From 66-474 sp040388785 (GTDB lineage Bacteria; Pseudomonadota; Gammaproteobacteria; Xanthomonadales; Rhodanobacteraceae), in assembly GCA_040388785.1 (NCBI GenBank), contig JAZKBD010000011.1, forward strand, positions 75,821 to 139,820: a stretch of DNA of 64,000 bases, written 5' to 3'. Below the pieces are notes generated by a model. It had not been told where the DNA came from. It made no database searches and saw only the letters and a list, made by a program, of their open reading frames with translations. Of the stretch, positions 42,505 to 52,451 are shown in pieces (position 1 is the stretch's first letter; each line of letters begins with the position of its first letter). A program made the translations under genes and the position numbers.

Positions 42505-43260
42505 ATGATGACCAACAAGCCAGCCAAGTATCGCGCGCCCGCCCTCGACAAGGGTCTCGACATCCTCGAATTGCTGGCGCGCGCGCATGCGCCGCTCACG
42601 ATGACCGGTGTCGCATCGGCCATTGGTTACTCCAAGGGTGAAATCTTCCGCATGCTGCAGGTGCTGGAGGAGCGCGGCTACATCGCGCGGGAGAACGAGT
42701 CGGGCTACGCGCTGACCAATCGCCTGTTCCTGCTCGGCATGGAACGGCCGCCGATGAAATCGCTGGTCGAAGCGGCGCTGCCAGTGATGCACCGCCTAGC
42801 GCGCGAAGTGCTGCAGCCGTGTCATCTCGCGGTCGCCTCGGGCGACCAGATGGTGGTGATCGCGCGCGTCGAGCCGCCTGACGACATCGGCTTTGTGGTG
42901 CGCGTCGGCCATCGGCTGCCGCTGTCGCGTTCCACTTCGGGCGCGGTGCTGTTCGCGTTCCAGAGCGACGAAGTGCGCGAGCACTGGCTCGCGCTGATGG
43001 ACGCAGCCGGCACGCTGCACAAGCGCAAGCGTTTCGTCGCGCAGGCCGACGAGATTCGCACGCAAGGCTATGCCACCTTGCCCAGCGGCGACGTGGATGC
43101 GGTGACCGATCTTTCCGCGCCGATCCTGCGCCGCGGCGCGGCGGCGGGCGCGCTGACCATTCCGTACGTCGAGCGCCGGCCGGTCAAAGTTTCGATGAAG
43201 GCGGCGCTGGATGCATTGCGCACCGCGGTCGATGGCATCTCGAAAGAGCTGACGGCGTGA
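42505..43260 (+). CDS. IclR-family transcriptional regulator of the fucose/N-glycan genes
   Basis: Protein of 251 residues from the ATG at 42505; 42481 is an alternative. The N-terminal winged helix is ALDKGLDILELLARAHAPLTMTGVASAIG, with the wing in ERGYIARENESGYALT. The effector domain shows VVRVGHRLPLSRSTSGAVLFAF and the dimer/ligand region SAPILRRGAAAGALTIPY. IclR proteins usually repress catabolic operons until a pathway intermediate binds. It sits between fucP and the first fucosidase, whose start overlaps or nearly overlaps its stop. A fucose-pathway metabolite is a likely effector. Confidence 0.88.
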   Translation: MMTNKPAKYRAPALDKGLDILELLARAHAPLTMTGVASAIGYSKGEIFRMLQVLEERGYIARENESGYALTNRLFLLGMERPPMKSLVEAALPVMHRLAREVLQPCHLAVASGDQMVVIARVEPPDDIGFVVRVGHRLPLSRSTSGAVLFAFQSDEVREHWLALMDAAGTLHKRKRFVAQADEIRTQGYATLPSGDVDAVTDLSAPILRRGAAAGALTIPYVERRPVKVSMKAALDALRTAVDGISKELTA

Positions 43261-43265
43261 GCGCC

Positions 43266-44615
43266 ATGAAAAAATCCCGGCTTGGCGTGTTGATGTGCGC
43301 GTTGGCTTGCGTGGCACCGGTGTTGGCCGCGAAGCCGGTGACAGTGGCCCGCGACGCCCAGACTGAGGCGGCGGCCAAGTCCGCGCGCATGCATTGGTTC
43401 GCCGACGCCAAGTTCGGCATCTTCATCCACTGGGGCATCTACGCGGTCGACGGCATCACCGAATCGTGGTCGTTCTTCGACGGCTACGTTTCGTACGCCG
43501 ATTACATGAAGCAGGCGAAGGGTTTCACGGCAAGCCATTACGACCCGCAGGCGTGGGCGGACCTGATCGAGGCCAGCGGCGCGAAGTACGCGGTGCTGAC
43601 GTCGAAACATCACGACGGCATGGCGCTGTGGGATACGAAGCAGGGCTTGAACGTGGTGAAGGACACGCCCGCGCATCGTGATCTGGTCGCGCCGTTCGTC
43701 AAGGCGTTGCGCAAGGACGGCCTGAAGGTCGGGTTGTATTTCTCATTGATCGACTGGTCGTCGCCGCTGTATCCCGCGTTCACGCACGACCAGACGCGCT
43801 ACCAGATCAAGGACGATCCCGCGCGCTGGCAGCGCTTCGTCACGTACTACCAGGACCAGGTGCATGACCTGACGCACCGCTTCCATCCGGACCTCTACTG
43901 GTTCGACGGCGGTTGGGAACACAGTGCGCAGGAATGGCACGCGCAGGCGCTGCACGACTGGATCCGCGCGCACAATTCCGACGCGATCATCAACGGCCGC
44001 CTGCCCGGCTTCGGCGATTACGGGACGCCCGAGCAGGGCGTGCCGATCACGCGTCCGCCGGACAAGTATTGGGAACTGTGCCTCACGATGAACAACTCGT
44101 GGGGCTGGCAGCCGAACGACAATCACTTCAAGACGCCTTACGAGATCATCCGCATCCTTTCCGGCACGCTCGACATGGGCGGCAACCTGCTGCTGGACAT
44201 CGGCCCGCGCGCCGACGGCACGATCCCGAAGATCGAAGCCGACACGCTGCGCCAGGTCGGGCGCTGGGTGAAGAAGAACCAGGAAGCGATCTACGGCAGC
44301 CAGGCTGGCATTCCGCACGACTACTACCTCGGCGACAGCACGCTGTCGAAAGACGGCAAGACGCTGTACCTGTTCGTGGACGGCAACCCGGGTGGCGCCG
44401 TGTTGCTGAAAGGACTCGCGAACCACGTGCTGGTCGCGCGCGTGGTTGGCAACGGCACGATGCTGAGCCCCAAGCGCCTCGGCGCCACGCTGGGCGGCGC
44501 GCCGGCGCTGCTGGCGATCGACGTGCCCGATTACGCACTCGATCCGGATGTCACGGTGATCGCGCTGGAACTGGATGGGCCGATCAAGTTGTTCGATCCG
44601 GAAGCAAAGCAGTAA
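43266..44615 (+). CDS. Alpha-L-fucosidase, GH29 (Sec-exported)
   Basis: Protein of 449 residues with a Sec signal peptide (MKKSRLGVLMCALACVAPVLA). GH29 hallmarks are FGIFIHWGIYAVDGITESW, the TSKHHDGMALWDT segment, and the catalytic nucleophile Asp214 in YWFDGGWE. MGGNLLLDIGPRADG closes the barrel. A GTG at 43257 overlaps the regulator stop and would add three residues. It removes alpha-linked fucose from glycans. It is shorter than two-domain bacterial fucosidases but has a small C-terminal beta domain. Which linkage it cuts is not evident. Confidence 0.93.
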   Translation: MKKSRLGVLMCALACVAPVLAAKPVTVARDAQTEAAAKSARMHWFADAKFGIFIHWGIYAVDGITESWSFFDGYVSYADYMKQAKGFTASHYDPQAWADLIEASGAKYAVLTSKHHDGMALWDTKQGLNVVKDTPAHRDLVAPFVKALRKDGLKVGLYFSLIDWSSPLYPAFTHDQTRYQIKDDPARWQRFVTYYQDQVHDLTHRFHPDLYWFDGGWEHSAQEWHAQALHDWIRAHNSDAIINGRLPGFGDYGTPEQGVPITRPPDKYWELCLTMNNSWGWQPNDNHFKTPYEIIRILSGTLDMGGNLLLDIGPRADGTIPKIEADTLRQVGRWVKKNQEAIYGSQAGIPHDYYLGDSTLSKDGKTLYLFVDGNPGGAVLLKGLANHVLVARVVGNGTMLSPKRLGATLGGAPALLAIDVPDYALDPDVTVIALELDGPIKLFDPEAKQ

Positions 44616-44641
44616 ACCATTTCAGGTATCGAATATTCGTT

Positions 44642-44736
44642 CGTCATCCCGGACGCCGCGAAGCGGCGATCCGGGACCCAGCGACTTTTCTGTTGCTGAT
44701 CAAAGCCACTGGATTCCCGCCTGCGCGGGAATGACG
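44642..44736. repeat. Family B composite palindromic repeat, complete copy
   Basis: The element is bounded by CGTCAT and ATGACG and holds two hairpins. One is CCGGACGCCGC/GCGGCGATCCGG; the other is the perfect 20-base palindrome ATTCCCGCCTGCGCGGGAAT. The latter fits the ATTCCC-N8-GGGAAT pattern of dRS3 repeats of Neisseria, though no relation is implied. It fills most of the 140-base gap between the two fucosidase genes. A second complete copy, in the opposite orientation, is at 59165-59253. Confidence 0.8.
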
Positions 44737-44755
44737 GCAACAACGGAGTCGCAAC

Positions 44756-46222
44756 ATGCCCACACGTCGCGAAATCCTGCAAGGCGCTGCCGCGCTGGCA
44801 CTGCTGGCGCGCGTCGGCGCTCGTCCAGCGCTGGCTGCCGCACCGGCGAAGACGAAAAGCGACGACTACATTCCCGAAACCGATCCGCGGGTCGTCAGGA
44901 AACTCGCGCAGTGGTCGGACTGGAAATTCGGGCTGATCCTGCACTGGGGCACCTACAGCCAGCTTGGCATCGTCGAATCGTGGTCGCTGTGTTCCGAGGA
45001 CGAACCGTGGTGCAAGCGTCCCGACGGCGTCGGTTACGTCGAATGGAAGCGGCGCTACGAGCAGTTGCCGAAGACGTTCAACCCGGTGAAGTTCAATCCG
45101 GCGCAGTGGGCGGACGCCGCGCACGCGGCCGGCATGCGCTACGTGGTGTTCACCACCAAGCACCACGACGGCTTCTGCATGTTCGACACCGCGACCACGG
45201 ATTACCGCATCACCGCGCCGGACGTGCCGTACCACACCAATCCCAAGGCGAACATTGCGAAGGCGCTGTTCGATGCATTTCGCGCGCGCGACTTCGGCAT
45301 TGGCGCGTATTTCTCCAAGGCCGACTGGCACACGCCCGATTACTGGTCGCCGCGCTGGGCCACGCCGACCCGCAACAACAATTACGACGTGCGCAAATAT
45401 CCGCAGATGTGGAAGCGCTTCGTCGACTTCACCCACAGGCAGATCGACGAGATCACCTCGCAGTACGGCCGCATCGACCTGATGTGGCTGGATGCGGGCT
45501 GGGTCAATGCGCAGGACCATCCCGACGCCAAGGCCTACGGCATGGAAGTGCCGTGGGCGCAGGACATCGACATGCCGCGGCTCGCCGCGACCGCGCGCCG
45601 CAACCAGCCGGGCATCATCCTGGTCAACCGCGCCGACGGCGGGCCGTACGAGGATTACCGCACGCCCGAGCAGACGGTGCCGAAGCATCCGCTGCCGTAT
45701 CCGTGGGAAACCTGCATGACCATGGGCAAGTCATGGTCATGGGATCCGCATGACGAATACAAGTCGCCGCGCGAACTCGTGCACACGCTGGTCGAGATCG
45801 TCGCCAAGGGCGGAAACTTGTTGTTGGGCATTGGCCCGCAAGGCGACGGCGAACTCCCCGCGACGGCACTGGAGCGGTTGAAGGCGATCGGCGCGTGGAT
45901 GCAGGTGAACGGTTCCGCGATCCACGCCAGCCACGCGACCGCGCCGTACGAAGAAGGCAAGTTCCGCTTCACGCAATCGAAGGACGGCAGCGTCAATGCG
46001 ATTTATCTGTCTGACGCAGAGGAGCACGCACCTCCGGCGAGCATCGAATTGCACAGCTTCCAGCCGGCGGCGAGTGCTCATCTGCAGGTGCTGGGCGTTG
46101 CGGAGCCGGTGGCTTGGCAGCCTCACGGCTCGGGCTGCCGCGTCGAGTTGTCCGAGGCCGTGCGACGCCGCCTGGCGGGGGCACCGGCCTGGACGTTGCG
46201 CATCCCCGCCGTGCGCACCTGA
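44756..46222 (+). CDS. Alpha-L-fucosidase, GH29 (second, Tat-type leader)
   Basis: Protein of 488 residues, clearly divergent from the first GH29. The leader TRREILQGAAALALLA looks like a Tat signal. FGLILHWGTYSQLGIVESW, FTTKHHDGFCMFDT and the nucleophile Asp246 in LMWLDAGW are GH29 features. The larger size and a C-terminal beta domain from about 390 resemble the subfamily acting on alpha-1,3/1,4 (Lewis-type or core) fucose, but the assignment needs an assay. Two unlike fucosidases suit the two fucose positions on plant complex N-glycans. Confidence 0.93.
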   Translation: MPTRREILQGAAALALLARVGARPALAAAPAKTKSDDYIPETDPRVVRKLAQWSDWKFGLILHWGTYSQLGIVESWSLCSEDEPWCKRPDGVGYVEWKRRYEQLPKTFNPVKFNPAQWADAAHAAGMRYVVFTTKHHDGFCMFDTATTDYRITAPDVPYHTNPKANIAKALFDAFRARDFGIGAYFSKADWHTPDYWSPRWATPTRNNNYDVRKYPQMWKRFVDFTHRQIDEITSQYGRIDLMWLDAGWVNAQDHPDAKAYGMEVPWAQDIDMPRLAATARRNQPGIILVNRADGGPYEDYRTPEQTVPKHPLPYPWETCMTMGKSWSWDPHDEYKSPRELVHTLVEIVAKGGNLLLGIGPQGDGELPATALERLKAIGAWMQVNGSAIHASHATAPYEEGKFRFTQSKDGSVNAIYLSDAEEHAPPASIELHSFQPAASAHLQVLGVAEPVAWQPHGSGCRVELSEAVRRRLAGAPAWTLRIPAVRT

Positions 46223-46373
46223 GTCTCCGTTTTTCGCTGCGCTGCAGCAGCTTCCAGCCTGCATGGGGACTTCCCATCGCAACGCGGAGGTTCTACCATC
46301 CTGTCACGGTTTCATGGGTGCACCACGTTTGCAAAACTGAACCATGGCTGCGGCCGATTAGGGAGAGAGTCGT

Positions 46374-49280
46374 ATGCAACACGTCACGTATCGACGCAAT
46401 GTCCTCGCGCTCGCGCTGTCCGCCGCGTTGTTGCTGCCGTTGGGCGCCATGGCCCAGGCTGTCACCGGGCAGGATGCGAATACCGCATCGCCCCAGTCGC
46501 AATCGACGCCCGAATCATCCAATCCGAACAAGACCCTGAAGGAAGTCGTGGTGCTCGGGTCGCGCATTCCACGCACCGAAATCGAAGGCGCCAAGCCGGT
46601 GATGACCGTTACCGGCGTGCAGATCAAGAAGGAAGGGTTCACGACCCTCTGGGAATTCATGAATTCACTGCCGCAGGTCGGCCGGGCGCAGACGCCGCCG
46701 AGCTGGGGCTCCACCTCGGTGAATGCGCGCCAGCTCAACCTGCGCAACATGGGGCCGCAATTCACCCAGCTGATGATCGATGGCTATCGCGTCGTCGACT
46801 ATCCGCAATCCAACAACGGCAAGACAAATTTCCAGAACTACAACGACATCCCGACGGGGATGATCGACCGCGTGGAAATCCTTGCGTCCGGCGCGTCGTC
46901 GATTTACGGCGCCGACGCCGTGGCCGGCGTGGTCAATGTGATCCTGAAGAAGGAATACCAGGGCGACGATTTGCAGCTCACGGCCGGTGGCGCCACCCGC
47001 GGCGCACGCCAGTACGGCGATTTCAGCTGGACGGGCGGCCGCTCGGGAGACCGCTGGCACGTCATCTACAACCTCGAGCACACCAATCGCTCGCCATTGT
47101 GGGCCAAGGATCGTCCGTACACGGAATCCGAGGCCGATGCCGGCTACGGCACCTGGAATCCCAGCGCGCGCATGTTCGGCTACCAGACCTACGACGCACT
47201 TTCGCTGTACGACATCAACGGCAACTACATCACGCCGCCGCCGGGTTCGTGCGAGTCGTTCCAGAATTTCGCGCGGCGCGACAAGAAGACCATCGGAACG
47301 AGTGGCGACCAGGTGACGGGGCCGGTCACGGATTACGGCCAGTACTGCACGCAACCCAACCTGTTCCGCAACTGGGTGTTGACGCCGGGCCTGCAAAGCA
47401 ACGACGTTGGCGTTTCGGGTGAGTACGATCTGAACGACAACCTGCAAGCGTATGGCTCTGTCGCGATCTATGACACCCACGGCGTCTCGCAAACCCAGCG
47501 TCCGTTCGCGTATCCAATGGGCGGCTTGCCGGTGCCGTTCTATGACCAGGGCACGGGCCAGGTCATCACCAATTACCTGCGCCAGTTGACCTACACCGAA
47601 ATGGGCACGCAGGCCAACACCTACGACAACGAAAAGTACTGGAACGTCCACGCCGGATTGCGCGGCGCGGTCTTCGACAACCGCTTCAACTGGGATCTGA
47701 ATCTCGGCTACCAGAAATATATCGTGCACGAGAACTACACCGGCTTGAACGAGCAGGGCATGTTCGATTTCTTCTTCGGTCCGCAGCTCGGCACCACGAC
47801 GATCGGTGGCACCACGTACCCGGTGTACAACGTCAACCAGCAGCGTTTCTGGTATCCGATTACGCCGGCGCAATATTCAACGTTCGGCGTGGCCGGCGAA
47901 AACAATGCGTGGTCGTGGATGCAGAACGCCACGTTGAACGTCAACGGCAACCTGTTCAACGTGCCGTGGGACAACAAACCGGTCGGCTGGGCCGCGGTGC
48001 TGGAGGCCTATCACAACGGCTACAAGCTCGCGCCGGATGCGCGTGGCAACACCACCAGTTTTGGCGACCCATTCCAGGACTACAACACCGGTGGCGGCAG
48101 CCGCAATCGCTATTCGTTCGCGACTGAATTCCGGATACCGGTGTTGTCGACACTGGACATCGACATTTCAGGTCGCGCCGACAAATATGTCGACGCCAGC
48201 ATCGCCGACATCGCAAAGACCTGGGGTTTCAGTCTCGAGTGGCGCCCGATCAAGAGCCTGTTGCTGCGCGGCAGCTACGGCACGAACTTCAAGGCGCCGG
48301 ACATGCAGGCGATCTACCAGACGCAGTCGGCGTCGACGGTCGGCATTTATGCCGACCCGTTGCAGTGCATCCAGGCCAAGGACTTCAATTGTCCCGCGAC
48401 CCAGCATTCCACCTACTTCACGCAATACCAAGGCGGCAGCCCGAACCTGCTGCCGGAATCCGGCCACGGCTGGACGTATGGCCTGGTGTGGGATGTTCCC
48501 TGGGTCGATGGACTGTCGTTCCAGGCCGACTACTGGCATACCGGCGTCAACAATGCGATCAATTACATCGACGAGGGTACCCTGCTGGCGGACGAGGCGG
48601 GCTGCATCACCGGCCTGCAGCTCAGCGGCGCACCCTACACGGCGCACGCCCAGGGTTCAGCGTATTGCCAACTGGCGATCGCGGATGTCATCAGGGATGC
48701 GAACGGCAACATCACCGCCATCCATACCGGCCCCATCAACGAGTCGTCGCTGTATGTCAGCGGCATCGATGCGTCGCTCGATTACCGCTGGACGACCAGC
48801 AACTGGGGCGATTTCCACCTGGGGATCAACTACACCGACAACCTGAGGTACAAGGAACGCGTGCTTCCCACCGATCCGCTGCTCAACACGCGCTATCAGA
48901 ACGTGGCGAGCAAGGTGACCGGCATCCTCAACTGGAACCGGGGCGCGTGGGATGCATCGATTTCCGGCCTGCGCTACGGCTCGCTGCGCGACAACAACTT
49001 CGGCGGTTGCGAAGTGCTGGCCAACGGCATCATGCCGTCACAGGGTGACCCGGAATGCACGCCCTATTACGGCATGATCAAACCGTGGATCACCTGGAGC
49101 GGCTCGGTCGGCTACCAGTTCGACAAGCGCGTGAAGATGACGCTCATCGTGCACAACATCTTCGACCGGGTGGGCAACATTCCCTATTACTCGGGTGGCT
49201 TCGAATTCATCCCGACCCAGCAGGGCGATACCTACGATGGGCGCGAGGTCTTCCTGCAGATCAACTACAAACTTGATTGA
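46374..49280 (+). CDS. TonB-dependent receptor of the N-glycan island
   Basis: Outer-membrane receptor of 968 residues with a signal peptide ending near AMAQA and no STN domain. The plug begins near EVVVLGSRIPRTEIEGAKP and includes VERILASGASSIYGADAVAGVVNVILKK-type residues (about 163-190). The barrel has Cys pairs in predicted loops (for example QCIQAKDFNC). It lacks a partner FecI/FecR and is probably controlled with the hydrolases. It has a good GGGAGAG site before the ATG; the 151-base upstream gap shows no repeat. The likely cargo is a glycopeptide or oligosaccharide; this is inferred from context. Confidence 0.93.
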   Translation: MQHVTYRRNVLALALSAALLLPLGAMAQAVTGQDANTASPQSQSTPESSNPNKTLKEVVVLGSRIPRTEIEGAKPVMTVTGVQIKKEGFTTLWEFMNSLPQVGRAQTPPSWGSTSVNARQLNLRNMGPQFTQLMIDGYRVVDYPQSNNGKTNFQNYNDIPTGMIDRVEILASGASSIYGADAVAGVVNVILKKEYQGDDLQLTAGGATRGARQYGDFSWTGGRSGDRWHVIYNLEHTNRSPLWAKDRPYTESEADAGYGTWNPSARMFGYQTYDALSLYDINGNYITPPPGSCESFQNFARRDKKTIGTSGDQVTGPVTDYGQYCTQPNLFRNWVLTPGLQSNDVGVSGEYDLNDNLQAYGSVAIYDTHGVSQTQRPFAYPMGGLPVPFYDQGTGQVITNYLRQLTYTEMGTQANTYDNEKYWNVHAGLRGAVFDNRFNWDLNLGYQKYIVHENYTGLNEQGMFDFFFGPQLGTTTIGGTTYPVYNVNQQRFWYPITPAQYSTFGVAGENNAWSWMQNATLNVNGNLFNVPWDNKPVGWAAVLEAYHNGYKLAPDARGNTTSFGDPFQDYNTGGGSRNRYSFATEFRIPVLSTLDIDISGRADKYVDASIADIAKTWGFSLEWRPIKSLLLRGSYGTNFKAPDMQAIYQTQSASTVGIYADPLQCIQAKDFNCPATQHSTYFTQYQGGSPNLLPESGHGWTYGLVWDVPWVDGLSFQADYWHTGVNNAINYIDEGTLLADEAGCITGLQLSGAPYTAHAQGSAYCQLAIADVIRDANGNITAIHTGPINESSLYVSGIDASLDYRWTTSNWGDFHLGINYTDNLRYKERVLPTDPLLNTRYQNVASKVTGILNWNRGAWDASISGLRYGSLRDNNFGGCEVLANGIMPSQGDPECTPYYGMIKPWITWSGSVGYQFDKRVKMTLIVHNIFDRVGNIPYYSGGFEFIPTQQGDTYDGREVFLQINYKLD

Positions 49281-49418
49281 CGAGCTCCAGCGTCGAGTGC
49301 TTGCCCCGGCTGCGGCCGGGGCTCTTCTCGACGCTTGTTGTGCATTGGCATGCGGGCGATGTGCGTGGGTTGGGTTGCGCGTCATGGCTCCGGGTGAGTG
49401 CGAAGCGATCCGGTCGTG

Positions 49419-50246
49419 ATGCGGGTCGATGCGCACGTCCATTTCTGGCGGATCGCCCGCAACGACTGCACGTGGCCGCCGCCGGAACTGGCGGCGATCC
49501 ATCGCGATTTCCTGCCGCAAGACTGGCGGCGCGAGGCGGATGCGGTGGGCGTCGACGCCGCGATTGCGGTGCAGTCGCAGCCGAGCGAGCGCGACACCGC
49601 ATGGTTGCTGGAACTGGCGCATGACGACACGCGCATCGCGGGCGTGGTCGGCTGGACGGATCTGTCTGCGCACGATGCGCCGGAACGCATCGCCGCGTTG
49701 GCGTCGCGTCCGAAACTGCGCGGCTTGCGGCCGATGCTGCAGGATTTGCCCGATGACGACTGGATTCTGCAAACCGCCTTGACGTCGGCCATCGACGCGA
49801 TGGTCGCGCACGACCTTTGTTTCGACGCGCTGATCAAGCCGCGGCATCTACTATCCCTCTTGCGTTTTGCCGAACGCCATCCTGCGTTGCGGATCGTGAT
49901 CGACCACGCCGCGAAGCCGGAGATCGCGCATGGCACGCTCGAACCGTGGCGCGCGCAGATCGCCGCGCTTGCCGAACTTCCGCACGTCTTCTGCAAATTG
50001 TCCGGACTCTTGACCGAGGCGGGTGACGACTGGCACGCGCATGATCCCGCGCCGTGGATCGATCATCTGCTCGCGACGTTCGGGCCGCGGCGCCTGCTGT
50101 GGGGCAGCGACTGGCCGGTGGTCAAGCTCGCGGCCGATTACTCGCGCTGGTTCAATCTGGCGGACAATCTCGCCGGCCTCGCCGGCGACGAACGCGCGGC
50201 GCTGTTCGGGGGCAACGCCATCCGGTTTTACGGCATCCGGGATTGA
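49419..50246 (+). CDS. Amidohydrolase, probable L-fuconolactonase
   Basis: Protein of 275 residues in the amidohydrolase group that includes L-fucono- and L-rhamnono-lactonases. The metal-binding DAHVHFW at the N-terminus, VVGWTDL, IDHAAKPE and LLWGSDWPVVK near the C-terminus are present. It would hydrolyse the L-fuconolactone made by the aldose dehydrogenase, filling the one step missing from the 36367-40443 operon. It sits apart from that operon, between the receptor and GH20. No signal peptide: cytosolic, unlike its neighbours. Confidence 0.88.
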   Translation: MRVDAHVHFWRIARNDCTWPPPELAAIHRDFLPQDWRREADAVGVDAAIAVQSQPSERDTAWLLELAHDDTRIAGVVGWTDLSAHDAPERIAALASRPKLRGLRPMLQDLPDDDWILQTALTSAIDAMVAHDLCFDALIKPRHLLSLLRFAERHPALRIVIDHAAKPEIAHGTLEPWRAQIAALAELPHVFCKLSGLLTEAGDDWHAHDPAPWIDHLLATFGPRRLLWGSDWPVVKLAADYSRWFNLADNLAGLAGDERAALFGGNAIRFYGIRD

Positions 50247-50258
50247 GTGGAGAAAAGC

Positions 50259-52451
50259 ATGTCACGAGTGATGGCCGGCATCCTGTTCTGCATCGCGATC
50301 GCGGCGTACGTGCCCGCGGCGCGGGCCCAGCTCAACGTCCTGCCCACGCCCCGGCACGTGACCCAGGGGCAGGGCGCCTTCGAACTGCGTGACAGCGATG
50401 CGATTGCCGCGCCGGCCGACGCGCGTGCGCAATGGATCGCGGGATTCCTGCGCGATGCGCTGCGCGACCAGACCGGTGTCGACCTCCGGGTGGTGGCGGC
50501 ACCGGAGCGCGGCCGGATCAGCCTGCGCATCGATCCCTCGATTCGCGGTGACGAAGCGTACCGGCTGGTCGTGAAACCGCGCTCGGTCACGATTTCCGCC
50601 GCCGACGCGCATGGGCTGTTCTGGGGCGTGCAGACCTTGCGGCAACTGCTGCCACTGCAACAGGAGGTGCCGCCCGCGATTCCGGCGGTCAGCATCGAGG
50701 ATGCGCCGCGCTACGCGTGGCGCGGCGTGATGCTGGACACCGCGCGGCATTTCTATCCGGTCGATTTCATCAAGCAGCAGATCGACCTGATGTCGTACTA
50801 CAAGTTCGACGTCTTCCACTGGCACCTCACCGACGACCAGGGCTGGCGCATCCAGATCAAGCGTTACCCGAAATTGACCAGCGTGGGCGCGTGGCGCAAA
50901 GAGGCCGACGGCAGCCGCTACGGCGGTTTCTACACGCAGGACCAGATTCGCGACGTGGTGGCCTACGCGCGCGAGCGCAACGTGATGGTGGTGCCGGAAA
51001 TCGAAATGCCGGGGCACACCAGCGCTGCGATCGCCGCCTATCCCGAGTTGTCGTGCAGCGGCAAGCCGATCACCGTGCCCGCCACGTGGGGCGTGTTCCG
51101 CGACGTCGATTGCGTCGGCAACGATGCGACCTTCGCGTTCCTGCAGAACGTGCTGGACGAAGTGGTCCCGCTGTTCCCGTCGCCGTACGTGCACATCGGC
51201 GGCGACGAAGTACCGGAAGGCGTGTGGGCCGACTGCGCCGCGTGCCAGCAACTGGCGCAGGCGAATGGCTTGCAGGGTGAGGCCGGCCTGCACGGTTACT
51301 TCGTGCGCCGCATCCAGGCGTATCTCGCGGGCAAGGGCAAGACGCTGGTCGGCTGGGACGAGATCATGGAAGGTGGCATGGATCCGCAAGCGGTGGTGGA
51401 GGTGTGGCGCGGCCCCGACGAGGCGAAGAAGGCGCTCGCGAACGGCAACCGCATCATCATCGCCAGTCCGTTCTACCTCGACACGCCGATCGACCGGATG
51501 ACGTTGCAGGATTTGTATCGCACCGATCCGTTCGACGATCCGGTCCTCGCCAAGCATCCGAAGCAGGTGCTCGGTGGCGAGGCGCCGTTGTGGAGCGAGC
51601 GCGCGACGCCGCTGAACGGTGCGGCGCGGCTGTATCCGCGGCTGTTCGCGATCGCCGAACATTTCTGGAGTACGTCGGCGCCCGATTGGCGGGATTTCCT
51701 GCTGAACGCGCGTGCGCAGGAAGGCTGGCTCGGTGCCAGGCATGTTGCCTATGGTCCCGAGGACAAGGACATCGTCGACGCGCGCGTGAGCTTCAATCCC
51801 ACCTACAAGCGCTGGCGCATCCGCGCCGCGCGCGGGTTCGATGACATCCAGATGCACTACACCACGGATGGCAGCGAACCCACGTCGACGTCGGCATCGT
51901 TCGGCGACGTGCTGGATTTGTATGCGCCCGCGACGGTCACCGCGGCGCCGTTCCGCGGCGCCGTGCAATACCAGGCCAGCCAGGCGTTCCATATGGTGCC
52001 GAACCTCGCGCTGGGCGATCCGGTGACGTTCGCGACGTCGCCTTCGGCGAAATATTCCGGCGATCTCACCGACGGCATCCTCGGCAGCCAGTACGACGAT
52101 GGCGCATGGGTGGGCTGGCAGGGCGCGGACATGGACGCCACGATCGACCTCGGCCAGCCGACCGAAATCCATTCGATCGACGCGCGCTTCCTGCAGCAAG
52201 CGGAAGCACTGGTCCTGTTGCCGCAGAGCGTGACGTTCGAAACGTCGAACGATGGCACGACCTGGACGCCGCTGCAGACGGTCCCGATTACGGTCGATCC
52301 CGGCGACATGCGCACGTCGATCCGCGACGTTGCCTGCACGGTGCAGCTGCCCGTCACCGCGCGCTACCTTCGCGTGGTGGCGGCGCGTTACGGGCAGCAG
52401 GTCAATGGCATCGATACCTGGATCTTCTCGGACGAGATCATCGTGAAATGA
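50259..52451 (+). CDS. Beta-N-acetylhexosaminidase, GH20
   Basis: Protein of 730 residues with a Sec signal peptide. The start at 50259 is fixed by GGAG 7 bases upstream. A GH20b-type N-terminal domain precedes the barrel. FHWHLTDDQGWRIQIKRYP, the catalytic Asp316-Glu317 pair in HIGGDEVPEG, and GGEAPLWSE follow. Beyond about residue 520 there is a small chitobiase-type domain (MHYTTDGSEP) and a discoidin-like (F5/8 C) domain from about 590. It removes terminal GlcNAc, here probably antennal GlcNAc and/or the GlcNAc-beta-1,4-GlcNAc core. Its stop overlaps the GH2 start. Confidence 0.94.
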   Translation: MSRVMAGILFCIAIAAYVPAARAQLNVLPTPRHVTQGQGAFELRDSDAIAAPADARAQWIAGFLRDALRDQTGVDLRVVAAPERGRISLRIDPSIRGDEAYRLVVKPRSVTISAADAHGLFWGVQTLRQLLPLQQEVPPAIPAVSIEDAPRYAWRGVMLDTARHFYPVDFIKQQIDLMSYYKFDVFHWHLTDDQGWRIQIKRYPKLTSVGAWRKEADGSRYGGFYTQDQIRDVVAYARERNVMVVPEIEMPGHTSAAIAAYPELSCSGKPITVPATWGVFRDVDCVGNDATFAFLQNVLDEVVPLFPSPYVHIGGDEVPEGVWADCAACQQLAQANGLQGEAGLHGYFVRRIQAYLAGKGKTLVGWDEIMEGGMDPQAVVEVWRGPDEAKKALANGNRIIIASPFYLDTPIDRMTLQDLYRTDPFDDPVLAKHPKQVLGGEAPLWSERATPLNGAARLYPRLFAIAEHFWSTSAPDWRDFLLNARAQEGWLGARHVAYGPEDKDIVDARVSFNPTYKRWRIRAARGFDDIQMHYTTDGSEPTSTSASFGDVLDLYAPATVTAAPFRGAVQYQASQAFHMVPNLALGDPVTFATSPSAKYSGDLTDGILGSQYDDGAWVGWQGADMDATIDLGQPTEIHSIDARFLQQAEALVLLPQSVTFETSNDGTTWTPLQTVPITVDPGDMRTSIRDVACTVQLPVTARYLRVVAARYGQQVNGIDTWIFSDEIIVK

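Noticed and set aside
44713..44732. True Neisseria dRS3 repeat
   Set aside because: The 20-base palindrome fits ATTCCC-N8-GGGAAT, but the surrounding element and the host lineage differ, so convergence or a general repeat form is more likely.
46374..49280. SusC-type receptor of a Bacteroidetes PUL
   Set aside because: No SusD partner gene and no Bacteroidetes-type N-terminal domain; it is a proteobacterial TonB receptor.
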